DNA of 64,000 nt from Streptomyces sp. NBC_00442 (lineage in GTDB: Bacteria; Actinomycetota; Actinomycetes; Streptomycetales; Streptomycetaceae): NCBI RefSeq assembly GCF_036014195.1, contig NZ_CP107918.1, positions 1,984,001 through 2,048,000 of the forward strand, read 5' to 3'. Below, piece by piece: positions 8,905 through 16,569 of the stretch (its first letter is position 1; every line of letters starts with the position of its first letter). A program made the position numbers and the translations under genes. The notes beneath the pieces were generated by a model. It was given only the letters and a program-made list of their open reading frames with translations. It made no database searches and was not told the DNA's origin.

Positions 8905-9002
8905 ATAGAACTTCTTCGTGACTTTGTTATGCCAAAGACACGAAACATCCAATATACGCAAGGCAATGCCCCGGATGTCAATTCATCCGGGGCATTTTCT
9001 TT
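8905..9002 (+). ncRNA. candidate ~95-100 nt small RNA between helD and trx
   Basis: Bounded by a consensus promoter (8869-8898) and a strong plus-strand terminator (8965-9000). Inside is a first hairpin: TTCGTG plus CTTTG at 8915-8926 pair with CAAAG plus CACGAA at 8933-8944, with one A.A mismatch and a 6-nt loop. No good reading frame with a ribosome-binding site fills it; ATG-started frames run on past the terminator. Both flanking genes lie on the other strand, so nothing else explains a plus-strand promoter and terminator here. It could act as an antisense to the helD 5' end or as a trans-acting RNA. This is inferred from sequence signals only. Confidence 0.5.
8965..9000 (+). terminator. 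intrinsic terminator, plus strand
   Basis: A perfect 13-bp stem: AATGCCCCGGATG at 8965-8977 pairs with CATCCGGGGCATT at 8984-8996 around a 6-nt loop. It is followed by TTCTTT on the plus strand. Read on the minus strand the stem is followed by GCCTTGCG with no T-run, so the classic orientation is plus, although it may also stop trx transcription. Confidence 0.8.
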
Positions 9003-9064
9003 GCCGCTTCCACGGGGGCCGGCCCCGCGCGGATGCCGCTCGGATCACGTCGTCGAGCTGCCGC

Positions 9065-9397
9065 TCAGATCACGTCGTCGAGCTCCTGCGCCAGCCGGCG
9101 CTTGGGTCGCGCGCCGACCATCGACTTCACCGGTGTCCCGTCGACGAAGACCATCAGAGTGGGCATCGACAGGACGCCGTACTTCGTCGCCGTCTCCGGG
9201 TTCGTGTCCACATCGATCTGGACGATCCTGAGCCGGGCCGCCTCCTCGGCCGCCAGCGCACCGAGCACGGGTGCGAGCTGCCGGCACGGCCCGCACCAGT
9301 CGGCCGTGAACTCCACCAGGACCGGAAGAGCCGCCCCCAGCACCTCGTCGGCGAACGTCCGGTCCGTGACCTCGTCCACACCTGCCGCCTTGATCAT
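9065..9397 (-). CDS. thioredoxin
   Basis: 110 residues, the normal size of a single-domain thioredoxin. The active site is WCGPC (Cys35 and Cys38), followed by the QIDVDTNPETATKYGVLSMPTLMVF segment with the conserved cis-Pro. It is cytosolic, with no signal peptide. It lies 36 bp downstream of a merR-family gene on the same strand, so it is probably co-transcribed and regulated by it. Role: NADPH/thioredoxin-reductase-linked disulfide reduction. The reductase gene is not in this window. Confidence 0.95.
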   Translation of the reverse strand: MIKAAGVDEVTDRTFADEVLGAALPVLVEFTADWCGPCRQLAPVLGALAAEEAARLRIVQIDVDTNPETATKYGVLSMPTLMVFVDGTPVKSMVGARPKRRLAQELDDVI

Positions 9398-9433
9398 CGC
9401 GTCATCCTCTCGCTCACCCTTCGGCTCACCCGG

Positions 9434-9859
9434 TCACTCCGGGCTCAACTCGCAGCGCGGCTCCGGACCGCCCGGGACCTCCGCCGTCGCCATCACCTCG
9501 GCCCGCGCCATCACCTCGGCCCGCGCCAACTCCGCCCCGACCTGGGCGCGTACGGAACCGAGCTCGTCGATCAGCGCGTCGAGCTCGGCCAGCTTGCGGC
9601 GGTACACGGCGAGCGACGCGGGACAGGTGTCCCCCGCCGAGTGGCCGGCCCGCAGGCAGTCCACGAACGGACGGGTCTCCTCCAGGTCGAACCCGAAGTC
9701 CTGCAGCGTTTTGATCTGCCGGAGCAGCCTCAGGTCGTCCTCGTCGTACGTCCGGTAGCCGTTGCCCGTGCGTCGCGCGGCCAGCAGGCCGCGCGACTCG
9801 TAGTACCGAAGCGTGCGGGTGGTCGTCCCGGCCCGCGCCGCGAGCTCTCCGATGCGCAT
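9434..9859 (-). CDS. MerR-family transcriptional regulator
   Basis: 141 residues from the ATG giving MRIGELAARAGTTTRTLRYYESRGLL. That start puts the winged HTH at the very N terminus, as usual in this family; a longer frame would add 11 residues. A coiled-coil dimerisation helix follows (CPASLAVYRRKLAELDALIDELGSVRAQV). Two Cys near residues 67 and 78 could sense thiols or metals, but no classical metal-ligand pattern is obvious. A 16-bp palindrome lies 18 bp upstream. Its pairing with a thioredoxin gene suggests redox response, which is inferred. Confidence 0.88.
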   Translation of the reverse strand: MRIGELAARAGTTTRTLRYYESRGLLAARRTGNGYRTYDEDDLRLLRQIKTLQDFGFDLEETRPFVDCLRAGHSAGDTCPASLAVYRRKLAELDALIDELGSVRAQVGAELARAEVMARAEVMATAEVPGGPEPRCELSPE

Positions 9860-9876
9860 GACAAGGACGGTAATCG

Positions 9877-9892
9877 TTGACGCCGACGTCAA
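9877..9892 (-). promoter_or_regulatory. MerR-type operator palindrome
   Basis: TTGACG and CGTCAA flank 4 bp (9877-9892), a perfect inverted repeat 18 bp upstream of the merR ATG. MerR proteins bind such dyads in their own promoters. A TACCGT hexamer about 7 bp before the ATG could be the -10 of a leaderless merR-trx transcript. Confidence 0.55.
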
Positions 9893-9965
9893 GGCAAGGA
9901 GCCGGGGCGAAGGGCCGGGGCAAGGAGCCGGGGCGCGGGGGATCCGGCGCGGTGGGCGGGCGGGG

Positions 9966-11636
9966 TCAGACCGGGAGGCTCTCGCGCTCCTCGACGCTCT
10001 CGCTCGGCCGCTCGTCCCCCTTGTCGCGACGCGGCAGGAGCACGGCGACCAGCACGGTTCCGACGCCCAGGATCACCGCGCCGACGAGGCTGGTGCGGGC
10101 GACCGCGTCCGAGAAGGCGGAGCCGACCGCGTGGCTCATCTGCTGGGCGCCGGCGGCGAGTTGCTCGGCCTGGGCCTTGAGCTGGGCGGCCTGCTGCGGG
10201 GTGCCCGCGTGCAGCGCCTGCGCGCCGAGCTGCCTGGCCTGGTCGCCGATGCCCTGGGCCACCGCGTATCCGGCGCCGACCGAGTCCTGGGCGGTGGCGA
10301 GGGCGGATGCGGGCAGCTTCGTGCCGGCGGTCGCGTCCGCGAGGTGCGAGGAGTACGACTTGGCGAGCACCGAGCCGAGGATGGCGATGCCCAGCGAGCC
10401 GCCGAGTTCGAGCGAGGTGTCGTTGACGGCGCCGCCGACGCCGAGTTCGGCCTCGGGGAAGGCGCCCATGATGGCGTCGGTGCAGGGCGACAGGGCGAGT
10501 CCGATCGCGACACCGAGGATGATCAGCGGGGCGAGGAAGTCACCGTAGCCGGAGCCGGAGTCGACCTGGGTGAGCAGCGCGAGCGCGACGGTTCCGGCGA
10601 CCATGCCGGCGGTGACCGTGACCTTCATGCCGAGCCGCGGGGTGAGGAACCCGGTGAGCGCGGAGCCGACGAAGACCGCGCCGGCCAGCGGCAGCATGCG
10701 CACGCCGGTCTCCAGCGGGGTGTAGCCGAGCACGAACTGGAGGTGCTGGGTGAGGTAGTAGAACGCGCCGAAGACCGCGAGGAAGAACAGCGCGACGGCG
10801 AGCAGCGAGCCGGAGAACATGCGGTGCGCGAAGCGGCGCACGTTCAGGACGGGCCGGGGGTGGCGCAGCTCCCACAGCACGAAGACCACGAAGCCGAGCC
10901 CGGCGACGACGGCGGCGCCGATCGCCTTGGCGTCCCAGCCGAAGTGCGGACCCTGAATGATCATGTAGACGAGCGCACCGACGGAGACCACCGAGAGCAG
11001 TCCGCCCACGTAGTCGATGCGGTCGTGGTGCGCGGCCCTCGACGGCGGTACGAGGACGAACGCGCCGACGACGGCGAGCAGCGCGACCGGCACGTTGATG
11101 AGGAATGTCGAGGCCCACCCGTGGTTCTCCAGGAGCGCGCCGGCGACCAGGGGGCCCGCGGCGATGGCGATTCCGGCGGTGGCGGTCCACAGCAGGATCG
11201 CCTTGGCGCGTTCGGCGCGCGGGAACGTCGAGGCGAGCAGCGACAGGGTCGCGGGCATGATCAGAGCGGCGCCGACGCCCATGACCGCGCGGGAGGCGAT
11301 GACGCCCGTGGAGCTCTCGACGAGCGAGCCGGCCACGGAGGCGCCCGCGAAGACGAGGAGCCCGAGCACGAGCGCGCCCCGGCGGCTGTACTTGTCGCCT
11401 ATCGCGCCGAGCAGCAGCATCAGCGCGGCGTACGGCACGGTGTAGCCGTCGATGACCCACTGGAGGTCGGAGCTGCTGAGCCCGAGGTCCTTGGTCATGT
11501 CGGGCGCGGCAACGGTGAGGGCGGTGTTCGCCATCACGATGATCAGCAGGCTGAGGCACAGCACGAGCAGTGCCCACCAGCGCCGCCGGTAGGGCGCCTC
11601 CATCGTTTCGACGGGCTCCTTGATGACGAGACCCAC
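9966..11636 (-). CDS. MFS drug efflux transporter, DHA2 (14-TM) family
   Basis: 556 residues with about 14 membrane helices. Motif A-like LLGAIGDKYSRRGALVLGLLVF lies after TM2, and the family-typical SSDLQWVIDGYTVPYAALMLLLGAIGD and GPLVAGALLENHGWASTFLINVPVAL are present. A polar, Ala/Gln-rich roughly 90-residue segment lies between the last two helices and is probably extracytoplasmic. The start is a GTG with AGGAAGG upstream. It diverges from a TetR gene 123 bp away, with three operators between them, so it is very likely a substrate-inducible multidrug exporter repressed by that TetR. The substrate is unknown. Confidence 0.93.
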   Translation of the reverse strand: MGLVIKEPVETMEAPYRRRWWALLVLCLSLLIIVMANTALTVAAPDMTKDLGLSSSDLQWVIDGYTVPYAALMLLLGAIGDKYSRRGALVLGLLVFAGASVAGSLVESSTGVIASRAVMGVGAALIMPATLSLLASTFPRAERAKAILLWTATAGIAIAAGPLVAGALLENHGWASTFLINVPVALLAVVGAFVLVPPSRAAHHDRIDYVGGLLSVVSVGALVYMIIQGPHFGWDAKAIGAAVVAGLGFVVFVLWELRHPRPVLNVRRFAHRMFSGSLLAVALFFLAVFGAFYYLTQHLQFVLGYTPLETGVRMLPLAGAVFVGSALTGFLTPRLGMKVTVTAGMVAGTVALALLTQVDSGSGYGDFLAPLIILGVAIGLALSPCTDAIMGAFPEAELGVGGAVNDTSLELGGSLGIAILGSVLAKSYSSHLADATAGTKLPASALATAQDSVGAGYAVAQGIGDQARQLGAQALHAGTPQQAAQLKAQAEQLAAGAQQMSHAVGSAFSDAVARTSLVGAVILGVGTVLVAVLLPRRDKGDERPSESVEERESLPV

Positions 11637-11687
11637 GATGTCTCACCCTTCCTCGGTCTTGCTGTTCCCCGCTCGGGGAAGATCCAC

Positions 11688-11750
11688 TTGCACATCGCTG
11701 TGCAATTACACAGTGCTGTGCAATTTACGCCGCTGCACGACGCTGTGCAA
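11688..11750. promoter_or_regulatory. three tandem 18-bp operators between MFS and tetR
   Basis: Three dyads of the form TTGCAC-N6-GTGCAA occupy 11688-11705, 11706-11723 (first half TTACAC) and 11733-11750 (first half CTGCAC). Each ends in the identical nonamer GCTGTGCAA. Centre-to-centre spacings are 18 and 27 bp. They sit between the divergent MFS pump and tetR starts, the expected place for a TetR to repress both. Confidence 0.75.
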
Positions 11751-11759
11751 AATGGGGCC

Positions 11760-12383
11760 GTGACTGCTACCCCTGCCGCCCCCTCGGGGGGCCGCGCCGA
11801 CGCGAATCGCCGCCGCATCATGGAGGTGGCCTTCGCCGAGCTGGTGCGCGACCCGGACGCGTCGATGGACCACATCGCGCGGGCGGCGGGCGTGGTGCGG
11901 CGCACGGTGTACGGGCACTTCCCGAGCCGGGACGCGCTGATCGCGGCGCTGGTGGACGAGGCGGCGGAGACCGTCGCGGACGCGCACCGCGAGGGCCGCG
12001 AGGGCGTCGCCGACCCGGCCGAGGCGCTCGCCCGCGCGACCCTCGCGGTCTGGGAGATCGCCGACCGATACCGGCTCCTGGTGGCCCTGGCCCAGCGCAG
12101 CGTCACCATGGCGGGCATCAAGCAGCGCCTCGCCCCGGTCCGCAAGGAGTGCGTGGACCTGCTCCAACTCGGCCTGCGCGAGGGCGTGTTCGCCTCACCG
12201 CTGGCCCCGGCGGCCCTCGCCTACGTACACGAGCAGTCCCTGTTCGGCCTCATGGAGGCGGTGAACGAGGGGGCGCTGCCCGCCTCGGAGGCCGGCCGCG
12301 CGGCGGCGACGACGCTCCTGCTCTCGGCGGGGGTGCCGGCGCGGCGCGCGGCCGATGTGGTGGCGGCGGCGCTCACCCGGTAA
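11760..12383 (+). CDS. TetR-family transcriptional regulator
   Basis: 207 residues from a GTG start (VTATPAAPSGGRADANRRRIM). The TetR HTH lies at about residues 20-65 (DHIARAAGVVRRTVYGHFPSRDALIAALV), followed by an all-helical ligand domain. It is divergent from the DHA2 efflux pump, with three tandem operators in the shared promoter region, so it is almost certainly the pump's local repressor. The 3' end overlaps the convergent alpha/beta hydrolase gene by 11 bp. Confidence 0.93.
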   Translation: MTATPAAPSGGRADANRRRIMEVAFAELVRDPDASMDHIARAAGVVRRTVYGHFPSRDALIAALVDEAAETVADAHREGREGVADPAEALARATLAVWEIADRYRLLVALAQRSVTMAGIKQRLAPVRKECVDLLQLGLREGVFASPLAPAALAYVHEQSLFGLMEAVNEGALPASEAGRAAATTLLLSAGVPARRAADVVAAALTR

Positions 12384-13098
12384 CCGCGCCGGGCCCCGCC
12401 GGAGTTGGGGGCTGCTGGGCGTCGGCGGCATCGGCGAGGGCCTGGGCGAGTTCGCGGGGACGGGTGGCCATCGGCCAGTGGCCCGAGTCGAGGTCCACGT
12501 ACGAGACACGGACGGCGCGCGCGAGTTCCGGGCTCTCGCCGCCGGCGATCCACTCCTTCGCCTGGGCGGGGGTGAACTCCGGGCACACCACCACGACGGG
12601 GACCTCGAAGCGGCGCTCGTCGCCGAGACGTACGACCCCTCTGGCGACGGCCTCGGGTACCGGGATCGCGGCGGACGCGATGCGGTCCCGGGCCGCCCGG
12701 TCCAGGTCGGCGGCGTCCGGCCCCTCGAAGGGAGCCCAGCCGGGGAAGGGCATGAGGCCGCCCTCGATCGCGAAGAAGTCGGCGTAGGCCCGCCCGTCGG
12801 GGGCGGGGAAGCCGCCGACCAGGGCGACCCCTGCGACCTCGTCCGGTCGCGCGTCGGCGGCGAGCCAGGCCAGGCTCGCCGCGGCGGAGTGCCCCACCAC
12901 CAGGGGCCTCCCGGCCGCGCCGTCGATGGCGGCGAGCACGGCCGCCAGCTGGTCGTCGAGGGTCGCGGAGGCATTGCCGTCGCCCTGTCCGGGCAGCGAG
13001 AGGGACACCGGCCGGTGGCCGAGCGCGGCGAGTTCCGGCACGACGTCGTCCCACGCGGATCCGTCGAGCCACAGGCCGGCGATGAGCAGGATGTCCAT
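12373..13098 (-). CDS. alpha/beta hydrolase
   Basis: 241 residues starting at the ATG giving MDILLIAGLWLDGSAWDDVVPELAALGH, preceded by GAGGGA at good spacing. A longer upstream frame lacks support. The nucleophile elbow is GHSAAAS, with Ser near residue 81. The catalytic His is probably in the C-terminal DSGHWPM. There is no signal peptide, so it is cytoplasmic. It resembles small esterase/lactonase-like hydrolases, but the substrate cannot be read from sequence. It is convergent with tetR (11-bp overlap) and divergent from phospholipase A2. Confidence 0.88.
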   Translation of the reverse strand: MDILLIAGLWLDGSAWDDVVPELAALGHRPVSLSLPGQGDGNASATLDDQLAAVLAAIDGAAGRPLVVGHSAAASLAWLAADARPDEVAGVALVGGFPAPDGRAYADFFAIEGGLMPFPGWAPFEGPDAADLDRAARDRIASAAIPVPEAVARGVVRLGDERRFEVPVVVVCPEFTPAQAKEWIAGGESPELARAVRVSYVDLDSGHWPMATRPRELAQALADAADAQQPPTPAGPGAVTG

Positions 13099-13339
13099 GA
13101 TGGGTCCCTCCGGATACGGAAGTTGAAGCACGCTGGGCGGGACGCTATCGGGAGCCTCCGACAGGAGAGTTCCACGACTGCGTTCGCGGGGCCGGCCCCG
13201 GGCCCGTCGCCGGACGCGCCCCGGCCCCGAGGGCACGGCTCCCGCGTCTTTCAGGCTCCAGTGAATCTGTAGCGCGCGCACAGCCCGTGGGGCCAGAGTG
13301 ACGGCACGTCAATTGCTCTTCCCCTCACGGAGGTTCAGG

Positions 13340-13795
13340 ATGCGCCGTCGTACCACCACTCTGGGCATGACCGCCGCCGCGGCGCTCACCCTCGCCGCTC
13401 TGGCCACCGCCCCGGCCCAGGCCGCCCCGGCCGACAAGGCGCAGGTGCTCTCCTCCTTCACGCAGACCAGCGCGAGCAGCTCGAACGCGTTCCAGGCCGC
13501 CCGCGCCAACCAGGCCCACTGGTCGGCGTACGGCTTCGACTGGTCGACGGACTACTGTTCCAAGTCCCCCGACAACCCCTTCGGCTTCCCCTTCAAGGCC
13601 TCCTGCGCCCGCCACGACTTCGGCTACCGCAACTACAAGGCGGCGGGCCAGTTCCCGGCCAACAAGCCCCGCATCGACAGCGCCCTGTACGAGGACCTCA
13701 AGCGCGTCTGTGCGGCGTACAGCGGCGCGACGAAGACCTCGTGCGACGCGACGGCGTGGACGTACTACCAGGCAGTGAAGGCCCTGGGCAACTGA
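13340..13795 (+). CDS. secreted phospholipase A2
   Basis: 151 residues with a Sec signal peptide (MRRRTTT, a hydrophobic stretch, cleavage probably after AQA near residue 28). The start is fixed by GGAGG 7 nt upstream; an in-frame ATG 14 codons earlier is less suitable. The mature protein matches the small Streptomyces prokaryotic PLA2 family: DWSTDYCSKSPDNPFGFPF, then CARHDFGYRNYK containing the catalytic His92-Asp93 pair. Four Cys (73, 89 and two near the C terminus) would form two disulfides. It hydrolyses the sn-2 ester of phospholipids outside the cell, typically with calcium. It is followed directly by a strong hairpin, so it is monocistronic. Confidence 0.95.
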   Translation: MRRRTTTLGMTAAAALTLAALATAPAQAAPADKAQVLSSFTQTSASSSNAFQAARANQAHWSAYGFDWSTDYCSKSPDNPFGFPFKASCARHDFGYRNYKAAGQFPANKPRIDSALYEDLKRVCAAYSGATKTSCDATAWTYYQAVKALGN

Positions 13796-13802
13796 CCCGA
13801 CC

Positions 13803-13829
13803 CCGACCCCGGGTTCGCCCCGGGGTCGG
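13803..13829 (+). terminator. terminator of the phospholipase A2 gene
   Basis: A perfect 11-bp G/C stem, CCGACCCCGGG with CCCGGGGTCGG around the 5-nt loop TTCGC, begins 8 bp after the stop codon. No T-run follows, as is common in Streptomyces. A second hairpin (GGTCGGAGG/CCTCCGACC, 13861-13888) lies 31 bp further on. Confidence 0.75.
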
Positions 13830-14345
13830 TGGCTGTGCCAGCATCCAGCCCTACGCCAAGGGTCGGAGGTCGGCCCCGGCCTCCGACCCCACCCACTGGG
13901 CGCGCAGGCCGGCGGCCCGGGACTTCTGGACAGGCCCCCTGCCGCACTGCCGTCACGAAGCCCGACACGCGTTCACACAGGAAATTACCTCGCCCCGGCC
14001 TGGCGCATGAGTTCGGCTGCTTCTGCGCGGTCCTGCAAGTACGGTGCGAGCAGGCGTAGGTGGTGTGCCTGCGATTCCAGGGATTTATCGTCCGTCAGGA
14101 AGGCGAGTGCAGCGCGGACCGCTGTCCCGAACTCCGTGTGGACGCTGCCTTTGCGCTTGCCCATCTTCCGCCTCCTGGTCGATTCGGTGGGGCTGCGTCA
14201 GGGCCCGCCCTTGGCTGGGACGACGAGCGTCCCGTCGAGGTCGGCGTCCTGAGCATGGCAGGGCACCCATACGAGGGGCGGTCCGCGTACACGTCCGGCC
14301 CCCGGCAGCCGCCCCGGTTCGCCAGCGCTCGGCCGGGGCGACAGC
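13830..14345. other. 516-bp gap holding only the 59-aa ORF
   Basis: Between the PLA2 terminator and the membrane-protein gene I see one secondary hairpin (13861-13888) and the small minus-strand ORF at 13985-14164. Nothing else is convincing. The part from 14165 to 14345 shows no promoter, repeat or RNA that I can support. Confidence 0.5.
13985..14164 (-). CDS. small hypothetical protein, 59 aa
   Basis: An ATG-started frame of 59 codons with AGGCGGAAG just upstream. It encodes a hydrophilic helical protein: MGKRKGSVHTEFGTAVRAAL, then segments such as TDDKSLESQAHHLRLL and APYLQDRAEAAELMRQAGAR. Composition and codon use look protein-like, and it sits alone in an otherwise empty gap. No family is recognised. 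It could be a real small gene or the remnant of a larger one. Confidence 0.4.
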   Translation of the reverse strand: MGKRKGSVHTEFGTAVRAALAFLTDDKSLESQAHHLRLLAPYLQDRAEAAELMRQAGAR

Positions 14346-15074
14346 ATGGGCACCGTGACGCACGTACCGCATGACGCGCCCGAGCCCTGCCCCGCGCCCG
14401 AGCCCGACGGCGCCCCCTTGCCCGCCTGGCGGCGGGTCACCCGGGGGGAGCCGCGGTGGGCCTCCGCGGTGGCCGTGCTCGTTGCCGTCGCCCTGCAATG
14501 GACGCTGCCCGCCCGGCTGACCGTCCACCCCGGGTGGCTCCTGCCCGCTCTGGAGGTCGCGCTCATGGCCGCCCTGATCGCGGCCAACCCCGTGCGGGTC
14601 GAGCACACCTCACCGCTCTACCGGCCTGCCGGGCTCGTGCTGATCGCCTGCATCAGCGCCGCCAACGGCTGGTCGGCGGTGCGGCTCGTGGTCGGGCTCG
14701 TACGGGGGCAGGAAGGGCACGATGCCGCCGCCCTGCTGGTGACGGGCGGCGGCATCTGGCTGACCAACGTGATCGTGTTCGCGCTCTGGTACTGGGAGTG
14801 GGACCGCGGCGGCCCGCTCGCCCGGATGCGGGCGGACCGCGCCTACCCCGACTTCCTCTTCCCGCAGATGCAGAGCCCCGAACTCGCCCCGCCCCACTGG
14901 GAGCCGGCGTTCCCGGACTATCTGTACCTGTCGTTCACCAACGCCACCGCGTTCAGCCCGACGGACGTGATGCCGCTGAACCGGTGGGCGAAAATGCTGA
15001 TGATGCTCCAGTCGGCGGTCTCGCTCCTCACGGTGCTGCTCGTCGTCGCACGCGCCGTCAACATTCTCAACTAG
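14346..15074 (+). CDS. integral membrane protein of unknown function
   Basis: 242 residues. A Pro/Glu-rich cytosolic N terminus of about 35 residues is followed by roughly five membrane helices. A conserved-looking loop follows the third or fourth helix (WYWEWDRGGPLARMR and PDFLFPQMQSPELAPPHW). The C-terminal FTNATAFSPTDVMPLNRWAKMLMMLQSAVSLLTVLLVVARAVNIL resembles the end of DUF1345 and ion-channel-like proteins, with a TNATAFSPTD stretch before the last helix. The function is not known. The 3' end overlaps the convergent dctA by 8 bp. Confidence 0.7.
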   Translation: MGTVTHVPHDAPEPCPAPEPDGAPLPAWRRVTRGEPRWASAVAVLVAVALQWTLPARLTVHPGWLLPALEVALMAALIAANPVRVEHTSPLYRPAGLVLIACISAANGWSAVRLVVGLVRGQEGHDAAALLVTGGGIWLTNVIVFALWYWEWDRGGPLARMRADRAYPDFLFPQMQSPELAPPHWEPAFPDYLYLSFTNATAFSPTDVMPLNRWAKMLMMLQSAVSLLTVLLVVARAVNILN

Positions 15075-16431
15075 CGGCGCTGGAAGCCGACTTCGCCTCC
15101 ACGCGCGGCTCCGGCACCTCGGGCTCACCCTCCCCCACCGTCAGCATCCGCTCGTCGAACGGGAGCCGGCCCGCCAGGACCTCCCCGACCCGGGCCTTGT
15201 CGATCTCCTTCGTCCAGGTGCCGACGAGCACGCACGCGACCGCGTTGCCCGCGAAGTTGGTCAGCGCCCGCGCCTCGCTCATGAAGCGGTCGATGCCGAC
15301 GATCAGGCCCACGCCGTCGACGAGTTCGGGGCGGTGCGACTGGAGGCCGCCCGCCAGGGTGGCGAGACCCGCGCCGGTGACGCCCGCCGCGCCCTTCGAG
15401 GCGATGATCATGAACAGGAGCAGGGAGATCTGCTCGCTCGCGCCCAGCGGCTTGCCCATGGCGTTCGCGATGAACAGCGAGGACATCGTCAGATAGATCG
15501 CGGTGCCGTCGAGGTTGAAGGAGTAGCCCGTCGGCACCGTGATGCCGGCCACCGAGCGGCTCACCCCCAGGTGCTCCATCTTCGCGATCAGCCGCGGCAG
15601 CGCCGACTCCGACGAGGACGTGGACAGGATCAGCAGGAACTCCCTGGCCAGGTACTTCAGGAGGCTGAAGATGTTGACGCCGGTCAGCAGTTTCAGGATC
15701 GCGCCGAGCACGACGAAGACGAACAGCGCACAGGTGACGTAGAAGCCGATCATGATGACCGCCAGGGCCTTCAGGGCGTCCACGCCGGTCTCGCCGACCA
15801 CGCCCGCGATCGCGCCGAACGCGCCGATGGGCGCCGCCCACATCACCATCGCCAGGATGCGGAAGACGAGCCGCTGGATGTGCTCGACGCCGCGCAGCAC
15901 CGGCTGCCCGGCCGAGCCGAGGGCCTGGAGGGCGAACCCGGCGAGCAGGGCGATCAGGAGGGTCTGGAGGACCTGGCCCTCGGTGAACGCGGACACCATG
16001 GTCTTCGGGATGATCGAGAGCAGGAAGTCCGCGGTCGATTCGCTGGTGCCCGCGGCCTGCTTGGCGCCGGCGTGCCGGACGGCCTCGGTCAGATGGAGGC
16101 CGGAGCCGGGCTCCAGGATGTTGCCGACGACCAGGCCGATGGCGAGGGCGACGGTCGACATGACGAGGAAGTAGCCGAGCGCGAGGCCGCCCACGGCGCC
16201 GACCTTCGCGGCCTTGCGGACCGAGCCGACGCCGAGCACGATCGTGCAGAAGATGATGGGCGAGATCATCATCTTGATCAGGTTCACGAACCCGGTGCCG
16301 ATCGGCTTCAGCTGGACGGCGACCCCCGGCGCCGCGAAGCCCACGACGATGCCGAGCACCACCGCGCCGATCACGGCCAGATAGAGGTAGTGGGTCCGTT
16401 CCCTGCGGGCGGTGGCGGCTGGCTCTGCCAC
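15067..16431 (-). CDS. dctA: C4-dicarboxylate:cation symporter DctA
   Basis: 454 residues, the usual length for the DAACS family. Features: an N-terminal helix after a short basic tail, the serine-rich motif SSSESALPRLI near residue 275, the NLDGTAIYLTMSSLFIANA segment, and the GAAGVTGAGLATLAG substrate/ion-binding stretch, followed by IVGIDRFMSEARALTNFAGNAVACVLVG with the RAxTNxxGN motif. It imports succinate, fumarate and malate with H+ or Na+. The start is a GTG with GAGGAGGAA upstream. It is divergent from a CitA/DcuS-type two-component system 138 bp away, the classical arrangement for dicarboxylate-induced dctA. Confidence 0.95.
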   Translation of the reverse strand: MAEPAATARRERTHYLYLAVIGAVVLGIVVGFAAPGVAVQLKPIGTGFVNLIKMMISPIIFCTIVLGVGSVRKAAKVGAVGGLALGYFLVMSTVALAIGLVVGNILEPGSGLHLTEAVRHAGAKQAAGTSESTADFLLSIIPKTMVSAFTEGQVLQTLLIALLAGFALQALGSAGQPVLRGVEHIQRLVFRILAMVMWAAPIGAFGAIAGVVGETGVDALKALAVIMIGFYVTCALFVFVVLGAILKLLTGVNIFSLLKYLAREFLLILSTSSSESALPRLIAKMEHLGVSRSVAGITVPTGYSFNLDGTAIYLTMSSLFIANAMGKPLGASEQISLLLFMIIASKGAAGVTGAGLATLAGGLQSHRPELVDGVGLIVGIDRFMSEARALTNFAGNAVACVLVGTWTKEIDKARVGEVLAGRLPFDERMLTVGEGEPEVPEPRVEAKSASSAAS

Positions 16432-16569
16432 GGGGTTCCTCCTCGATGTGCGGCTGCGGCCATGTCCCGATGGCCGATTCGGCGATCCCCGCGACTATCC
16501 AGCAGGCTGTGACGCCGGTCACCCTTACGTGCATTTCGTTCATACGGATCCAGCCAGCACACTGACCGG

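Noticed and set aside
8869..9231. 120-codon frame starting over the helD start region
   Set aside because: It crosses a strong terminator and its second half is antisense to trx; a short non-coding RNA explains the signals better.
9813..11759. Plus-strand extension of tetR by more than 600 codons
   Set aside because: Antisense to the MFS gene; the real tetR starts at the GTG at 11760 after its operators.
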